Below, in pieces: positions 14,039-18,534 of a DNA stretch of 18,534 bases. The DNA is from Spirochaeta sp. (lineage in GTDB: Bacteria > Spirochaetota > Spirochaetia > DSM-27196 > SLAA01): contig JAIVHN010000036.1 of the NCBI GenBank assembly GCA_020201015.1, forward strand, positions 1-18,534, read 5' to 3'. The notes below the pieces were generated by a model. It ran no database searches. It was given only the letters and a program-made list of their open reading frames with translations, and had not been told where the DNA came from. The first letter of the stretch is position 1. Every line of letters starts with the position of its first letter. The translations under genes were made by a program, and so were the position numbers.

Positions 14039-14819
14039 TGACGTCCTCTCCTAAGTAGGCCTTGATTACAACCGGGTCTTTCTTAACGTCCTCAGGTTTA
14101 CCGGATGCAATGAGCTTTCCGTAGTCCATGACATAAATGCGCTCCGAAAGGTTCATCACCAGGCTCATGTCGTGTTCTATGAGAAAGATCGAGAGGTTTT
14201 CCTCGTCACGTAGCCGGCGAATGAGTTCAACCAACTGTCGTGTTTCATGCGGATTCATCCCTGCTGCCGGTTCGTCAAGTAACAGCAAAAAAGGTTCAGT
14301 GGCAAGTGCCCGCGCTATCTCGAGCCGGCGTTGTGCACCGTAGGGCAGGTTCATTGCGGCTTCATTGGCCCAGTTCTCGAGACCAATTTTATGGAGAATG
14401 ACCAGGCTATCCTTCACAACCTGCTCCTCTTCGGCTCGAGTGCGTGGGTTGCGGAATATAGCTCCAAGTATCCCGGAAGTGAGTCGACAGTCGCGGCCTA
14501 ACATAACGTTTTCAAGTACCGTCATTTCCGGGAAAAGCCGGATGTTTTGGAAGGTTCTTGCTAAACCATGCTTTGTAATGAGGTGCGGCCTTAATCCTTT
14601 AATACTCTGGATCTCCGCTTCCGGGCGACCCGCCCCAATTTCACCACCGGTAGGCTTATACATTCCGGTCACACAATTAAAAAAAGTGGTTTTGCCTGCT
14701 CCGTTCGGGCCTATGAGAGCCACGATCTCGCCATGTTTAATATGCAGGTCAACATGGTCAACAGCCCGCAGCCCGCCGAAATCCATGGTGAGCTTTTGCA
14801 CGTCAAGTACCATTTCCAT
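14031..14819 (-). CDS. livG: Branched-chain amino acid ABC transporter ATP-binding protein LivG
   Basis: A 262-residue ABC ATPase, partner of LivF. Walker A GPNGAGKTT at 37-45, GLARTFQNIRLFPEMTVLENV typical of LivG around 85-105, signature LPYGAQ at 158-163, Walker B LLLLDEP at 178-184, AAGMNPHET after it and the H-loop in LIEHDMSLVM. It starts directly after the livM stop. GAGGAG lies only 3 bases before the ATG at 14819 but 9 before the next ATG at 14813, so the second may be the true start. It carries a slightly longer loop around residues 60-80 than usual; otherwise normal. Confidence 0.93.
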   Translation of the reverse strand: MEMVLDVQKLTMDFGGLRAVDHVDLHIKHGEIVALIGPNGAGKTTFFNCVTGMYKPTGGEIGAGRPEAEIQSIKGLRPHLITKHGLARTFQNIRLFPEMTVLENVMLGRDCRLTSGILGAIFRNPRTRAEEEQVVKDSLVILHKIGLENWANEAAMNLPYGAQRRLEIARALATEPFLLLLDEPAAGMNPHETRQLVELIRRLRDEENLSIFLIEHDMSLVMNLSERIYVMDYGKLIASGKPEDVKKDPVVIKAYLGEDVSA

Positions 14820-15971
14820 CTACTCCTCAACCTCGCCGTCGTCTTCAAGTTCGGCCTTAATTACGGACTGCCGTTCGGCCTCGGTGATTGTGTAGGCTTT
14901 GCGCCGTTTCTTAATGAACCCACTCGGGCGGAAAACCATCATAGTTACAAGTAGAGCCCCAAAGATTAGCATGCGGTACTGGGCAAAAGGCCGCAGGTAC
15001 TCCGGTAGCAGCATGAGAACCAGCGCTCCAACAAAGACACCGGGAATACTGCCCATACCACCCAGGACAACGGTGGAGAGAATAATAACCGACTCCCAAA
15101 CCGTAAAACTTGCTGGATTAATGAAGGTAGTTCGTGCCGCAAAAATGACCCCTACCAGTCCACCCCATATCGCGCCTATTCCTAACGCGGTTAGCTTGGC
15201 CTTGGCTATGCTAACCCCCATTGCCTGGCAGGCTATATAGTCTTCTTTCATGGCAACCCACTGGCGACCAATGCGAGAGTTTTCAAGGCGATGCACCACG
15301 AAGATCGTGAGTATTACCACCGCCAGCATGATAAAATACACAAACACCGTTGTTTGCTGTAAGCGCATGTCTATTCCGAATAACTGTGGGAGTCCAATGA
15401 GCAGACTAAATAAGCCTGCAAGCGCCGCACCAATGGGGAGGGCCAGCCAGAAGTTAATGCCGAAATACATATTGAGCAGCGCATAACTATAGGCTCCAAT
15501 AGCATAAAAGGCGGCATATCCAATGTGAAGCATACCGCCAAGGCCAATGATTATGTTCAAACCAAGTCCTAGCACCACATAGGTCAGGGCGGTAATCATA
15601 ATGTTGGTATGGTACATAGAGTTAAGGAAAGGGTAAGCTACCGCGGCTGCAAGTAGGCCACCGACAAGTCTCGTGCGGACCTTCGGTATGTCGAGGACGG
15701 CCCCTATCTTTTTGGTACCTGCACCGACCCGTTCGCCGACCCGTGAAAGGATACCGACGGCCTGTGCTTCTCCGGCCTTGCGCTGCATTGCGTAACGCCA
15801 GACTACGGAGATGAAGAAAGAGCCGATACCGATGACGGCTAAGTTTGTCCAACGCCAGCGTACTGTCCCGGTAATGGTGTTGACCCGAATAACCATGATA
15901 GGAAAGGTCAACAACATAAACCATAACGAGACCAGCAGCGAACGACGTAGTTCGTTTAATCGTTGTGTCAT
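14820..15971 (-). CDS. livM: Branched-chain amino acid ABC transporter permease LivM, with internal deletion
   Basis: A 383-residue permease with an N-terminal extension (about 110 residues, two hydrophobic segments) like that of E. coli LivM, followed by the permease core. Core motifs are GLGLNIIIGLGGMLHIGYAAFYAIGAY in pieces around 134-161, EDYIACQAMGVS near 243-254, GGLVGVIFA and GGMGSIPG, and a charged tail. The block that LivM proteins carry after LxGLPxLRLRG (GDYLAIVTLGFGEI, then a helix and TGGPNGI) is absent. Residues 192-195 (IGLP) run straight into QLFGIDM, which corresponds to the sequence after that block, so about 40 residues are missing in frame at about base 15386. ATG at 15971 has GGAG 9 bases upstream, 12 bases after the livH stop. 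Function of this copy is uncertain. Confidence 0.88.
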   Translation of the reverse strand: MTQRLNELRRSLLVSLWFMLLTFPIMVIRVNTITGTVRWRWTNLAVIGIGSFFISVVWRYAMQRKAGEAQAVGILSRVGERVGAGTKKIGAVLDIPKVRTRLVGGLLAAAVAYPFLNSMYHTNIMITALTYVVLGLGLNIIIGLGGMLHIGYAAFYAIGAYSYALLNMYFGINFWLALPIGAALAGLFSLLIGLPQLFGIDMRLQQTTVFVYFIMLAVVILTIFVVHRLENSRIGRQWVAMKEDYIACQAMGVSIAKAKLTALGIGAIWGGLVGVIFAARTTFINPASFTVWESVIILSTVVLGGMGSIPGVFVGALVLMLLPEYLRPFAQYRMLIFGALLVTMMVFRPSGFIKKRRKAYTITEAERQSVIKAELEDDGEVEE

Positions 15972-15983
15972 TGTGCGGAGCTC

Positions 15984-16886
15984 CTAAACCTTCTCGATCT
16001 GGCCCTTGCCAAGTATACCGGCAGGTTTGACTATGAGAATGACTGCAAGAATGATGAAAGCGAATACGTCCTCGTAGTCACTTGAGATATAACCCGCACC
16101 AAAGCTTTCGGTGAGACCTAAGACGAAACTCCCGAGCACCGCTCCGGGAATGCTACCAATGCCACCAAGCACTGCGGCTACAAAGGCCTTAATTCCGGCC
16201 AAGAAGCCGATGTAGAAGTTGATTTGTCCGGTGTAAGAACTAATGAGGATGCCACCAAGTGCGGCCGTGGCCGAACCAATGATAAAGGTGAGGGATATCA
16301 CCTTGTTCACATTAACCCCTAACAGCTTTGCCATAATCTTATCCTGGCTGGCTGCGCGCATTGACTTGCCAATTTTGGTGAACTTGATAAGCAGTGTAAG
16401 CAGTACCATAACGACTGCAGTTGATGAGAAGATCATGAACTGCGAGGAGCTCATCGAGACCGGCAACGCCGATAGCCAAGGAAACCTTGGAATAATACGC
16501 GGGAAAGGAAGAAAGTCCGAGGTCTGGGCTATGCGAACGTAGTTCTGAAGGAACATCGACATCCCAATAGCACTGATGAGCGCCGAGAGACGCTGTGAGT
16601 TGCGAATGGGTTTGTAGGCGACCTTCTCCATGGTGTAGCCGTACATTGACGAGTACACAATGGCAATAATGCCAGCAAGAAAAAGTATTGCGATCGTGTT
16701 GAACCCAAAAATAGTCAAAACGCTTGCCAGGATTAGTGCGGTGAAGGCGCCGATCATGTAGATCTCGCCGTGGGCAAAGTTGATCAACTCTATGATGCCG
16801 TAGACCATAGTGTAGCCCAAAGCTATGAGTGCATAAATGCTGCCGCGCGTCAGCCCGCTCAGCACGACTTCGGTAAAATAGTTCAC
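15984..16886 (-). CDS. livH: Branched-chain amino acid ABC transporter permease LivH
   Basis: A 300-residue inner-membrane permease, full length for LivH. Typical segments: GLTRGSIYALIALGYTMVYGI near the start, ELINFAHGEIYMIGAF around 33-48, AYKPIRNSQRLSALISAIGMSM around 95-115, MRAASQDKIMAKLLGVN around 176-193, and AAVLGGIGSIPGA near 238. It forms the translocation channel together with LivM. GTG start at 16886 with GAGGAT about 5 bases upstream. It is separated from livJ by 149 bases that hold a long hairpin. Confidence 0.93.
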   Translation of the reverse strand: MNYFTEVVLSGLTRGSIYALIALGYTMVYGIIELINFAHGEIYMIGAFTALILASVLTIFGFNTIAILFLAGIIAIVYSSMYGYTMEKVAYKPIRNSQRLSALISAIGMSMFLQNYVRIAQTSDFLPFPRIIPRFPWLSALPVSMSSSQFMIFSSTAVVMVLLTLLIKFTKIGKSMRAASQDKIMAKLLGVNVNKVISLTFIIGSATAALGGILISSYTGQINFYIGFLAGIKAFVAAVLGGIGSIPGAVLGSFVLGLTESFGAGYISSDYEDVFAFIILAVILIVKPAGILGKGQIEKV

Positions 16887-16940
16887 GGTAGATCCTCTAT
16901 CTTATGGAATAACGCCGCGAGGCGAGTTAAACGCACATAG

Positions 16941-17007
16941 GCCTCGATTGAGGCATGCATGGAATGGCGAATTGGGGTATGGGGGCGCCAAGGAGGCACC
17001 CCCATAC
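16941..17007 (-). promoter_or_regulatory. Intercistronic hairpins between livJ and livH
   Basis: The main hairpin pairs 16977-16989 with 16995-17007: GTATGGGGG with CCCCCATAC, one C/A mismatch, then GCC with GGC around a 5-base loop. A smaller one follows on the transcript: GCCTC (16941-16945) with GAGGC (16950-16954). Neither has a T-run on the minus strand. A strong hairpin after the binding-protein gene of an ABC operon commonly protects the upstream message or lowers readthrough, giving more LivJ than permease; here that is inferred from position. Confidence 0.6.
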
Positions 17008-17035
17008 ATCCGTTACATGCAATTAGAACGCCTGC

Positions 17036-18172
17036 TTAGTTGCCAAGCTCGACATACGTGCCGTTCTGTACCTGATACATAGAGAAGCCTACGCCGGTTG
17101 CATCACCACGTTCGTCAAAGCTAATTGGACCGAGTGGAGTCTCGACTGAGTTGTTCCGCAGTGCAGCAGTAACATCCGCATACTCGGTGGATTCTGCAAC
17201 GTCAATGGCATTGAGGAGCGCCTGCGTTGCTGCATAGGCATTTAAGAAAAAGGCGCCAGGTTCCTCACCGTATCGTTCGCGATGAAGCTCAGCAGCTTCA
17301 ATAGCAATCGCGCTGGTGCTGGTGTCCATTGGGCTGGTAGCATAGACGCCCTCGGCAGCTTCACCGGCAACACGAATAAAGGTGTCGTCCATTACACCGT
17401 CACCCGATACGAGCAGCGTTTCCATGTCACGGTCGCGCATCTGGCCAACTAGGCGTGAAGCCTCCGGATGATACCCACCGTAGATGATGACTTCAGCGCC
17501 TGACTGCGCTACACGGTTAATGACCGCTGAGTAGTCGACCGCACCCGGGGTTACACCGTCAAACATGACAACTTCAACACTAGATTCTTCCTCAATGAAG
17601 TCACGAGCAAACTCGGCAAGACCACGACCGTAGTCACCTTGGTCATGCAGTACTGCAACCTGGCTTAGACCAAGCTCGTTGATCACGAAGTCTACCTGCA
17701 GTCGTGCCTGAGCGTCATCAGAGGCAATTGTGCGGAAAAAGTTAGGGTGCTGTCCGTCTTGGGTTAGCGAAGGACTGGTCGCCGAGGGGGAAATGACCGG
17801 GATTTCCGACCCAACGTATGTGCCGAGTGCCGCCCGGGTTGCACCACTACAGATGTGGCCAATTACACCAGCGACATCGTCGCCGACAAGCTTAGCTGCT
17901 GTGTTAACAGCAATTTCTGGCTGGCAGACATCGTCCTCAACGATCAGACGAACTTGGCGGCCCATAACACCACCGTTCTCGTTGTACTGATCTGCAACCA
18001 ACTGGGCTGCATTCACCGACGGAAGTCCGTATGAGGCCAAGTCACCACTGTGGGCACCAGCTACACCGATTGCAATTTCTTGCTCATCCCCTGCACAGCC
18101 AGCAAAGACCAGCGCCACGCCTGCAAGTACTAACAGTGCAAATAACAATTTCCGCGAGATTTTTCGTTTCAT
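17036..18172 (-). CDS. livJ: Branched-chain amino acid ABC transporter substrate-binding lipoprotein LivJ
   Basis: A 378-residue periplasmic binding protein of the type I Leu/Ile/Val-binding fold. I chose the ATG at 18172 because AAGGAGG lies 8 bases before it and a lipoprotein signal follows: basic start MKRKISRK, hydrophobic core, lipobox VFAG before Cys26. The frame is open to 18265, but that part has neither. Typical segments: VNAAQLVADQYNENGGVMG, ligand-site stretches CSGATRAAL and SPSATSPSLT, RTIASDDAQARLQVDF, DQGDYGRGLAEFARDF, and FLNAYAATQALL near the end. It should be anchored to the outer face of the inner membrane and deliver branched-chain or other hydrophobic amino acids to LivHM. 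First gene of the liv operon. Confidence 0.93.
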   Translation of the reverse strand: MKRKISRKLLFALLVLAGVALVFAGCAGDEQEIAIGVAGAHSGDLASYGLPSVNAAQLVADQYNENGGVMGRQVRLIVEDDVCQPEIAVNTAAKLVGDDVAGVIGHICSGATRAALGTYVGSEIPVISPSATSPSLTQDGQHPNFFRTIASDDAQARLQVDFVINELGLSQVAVLHDQGDYGRGLAEFARDFIEEESSVEVVMFDGVTPGAVDYSAVINRVAQSGAEVIIYGGYHPEASRLVGQMRDRDMETLLVSGDGVMDDTFIRVAGEAAEGVYATSPMDTSTSAIAIEAAELHRERYGEEPGAFFLNAYAATQALLNAIDVAESTEYADVTAALRNNSVETPLGPISFDERGDATGVGFSMYQVQNGTYVELGN

Positions 18173-18276
18173 TTTTTCATCCTCCTTATTGGATGCTCTA
18201 GTAACGAGTATGATTAGCATGAATAAACGAGCTGAATCAAGTACCGATGTATAAACATGCAGCAATGAGGTGCAGA

Positions 18277-18534
18277 TTAGCGTACGATGAGGGGTTTAAG
18301 GTAGTCACCGGGAGTTAGGTCGCTGGACGGTAACTCGCGGAAAGCGTCTACAAACGCGGCGAGGTCACATCCAAGTGACTCGTAGAGGCGGTAGAAAGAC
18401 GAGAGGTCGCGCGTATACAGATCGAAGAGTGATAGGTAGGCATTGTTGACCTCCAGCTCAGGATATCGTCTGTAGCCTTCGGTTTGGAACCGCTCGTCAT
18501 AGGTTGTGGCAAATGCGTTTTGATGATTCCTTAT
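18277..18534 (-). CDS. Putative aminopeptidase, C-terminal end (partial)
   Basis: A frame open from the right edge of the window to a TAA at 18279-18277 gives 85 residues: the C-terminus of a longer protein. It contains NNAYLSLFDLYTRDLSSFYRLYESLGCDLAAFVDAFREL (shown in part: NNAYLSLFDLY, FYRLYESLG, DLAAFVDAF). From memory this matches the end of the predicted aminopeptidase family COG4324/PF10023, where NNAxLxxFxxYxxxLxxFxxLYxxxGxDLxxF is the rule. The zinc-binding part would lie outside the window. The gene ends 104 bases before livJ in the same direction and may feed peptide-derived amino acids into the same pathway. I see no clear terminator or convincing promoter in the gap. Confidence 0.65.
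   Translation of the reverse strand: MRNHQNAFATTYDERFQTEGYRRYPELEVNNAYLSLFDLYTRDLSSFYRLYESLGCDLAAFVDAFRELPSSDLTPGDYLKPLIVR

Noticed and set aside
14137..14895. Plus-strand frames opposite livG and livM
   Set aside because: Ser/Arg/Pro-rich shadow frames of well-conserved ABC transporter genes.
18173..18276. Promoter for livJ
   Set aside because: TTGATT and TATACA-like words are present, but no pair has 16-18 base spacing.

Overview
The window looks like chromosomal DNA of a free-living spirochaete (Spirochaetota). This is inferred from gene content, not from a marker gene. Clues are an adjacent TIGR03546/TIGR03545 pair, two exported proteins with C-terminal OmpA domains (one carrying FlgD-like Ig repeats), and a YjfB-type small motility protein. 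Genes are densely packed on both strands. There is no rRNA, tRNA, CRISPR array, transposase or phage gene that I can see.

Layout. (1) 111-1376 (+): an exported OmpA-domain protein. (2) 1416-3753 (-): an RNA-modification gene. It joins an Fe-S RlmD/TrmA-type uracil-C5 methyltransferase to a THUMP + N2-guanine methyltransferase, and is interrupted by a short internal loss that shifts the frame near 2825-2841. (3) 3947-4153 (+): a YjfB-like protein, followed by three back-to-back hairpins. (4) 4334-5803 (-): a PutP-type Na+/proline symporter with a good sigma70-like promoter, then a roughly 580-base region holding one doubtful small ORF and two short tandem duplications. (5) 6383-9184 (+): a large outer-envelope protein (barrel-like region, Ig repeats, OmpA), then a degraded bacteriohemerythrin fragment at 9231-9359. 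(6) 9394-12119 (-): TIGR03546 followed by TIGR03545, the latter split into two overlapping frames. (7) 12239-12622 (+): ridA. (8) 12641-18172 (-): a complete branched-chain amino acid ABC transporter operon, livJ-livH-livM-livG-livF, ending with a CBS-CBS-ACT protein. (9) 18277-18534 (-): the C-terminal end of a putative aminopeptidase that runs off the window.

Functionally the right half is about amino acids. A predicted aminopeptidase lies immediately upstream of an importer for hydrophobic amino acids, whose last gene has a ligand-sensing ACT domain; RidA (2-aminoacrylate/imine deaminase) converges on that operon and a proline symporter lies further left. The left half mixes envelope structure and RNA modification.

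The most notable observation is that several otherwise conserved genes are damaged by short internal losses or a frame break: the methyltransferase (about 25 residues plus a frame change), livM (about 40 residues in frame, removing a hallmark motif), TIGR03545 (a frame break) and the hemerythrin remnant. I did not find a clear new defence or mobile system. The most unusual architecture is the two-methyltransferase fusion.
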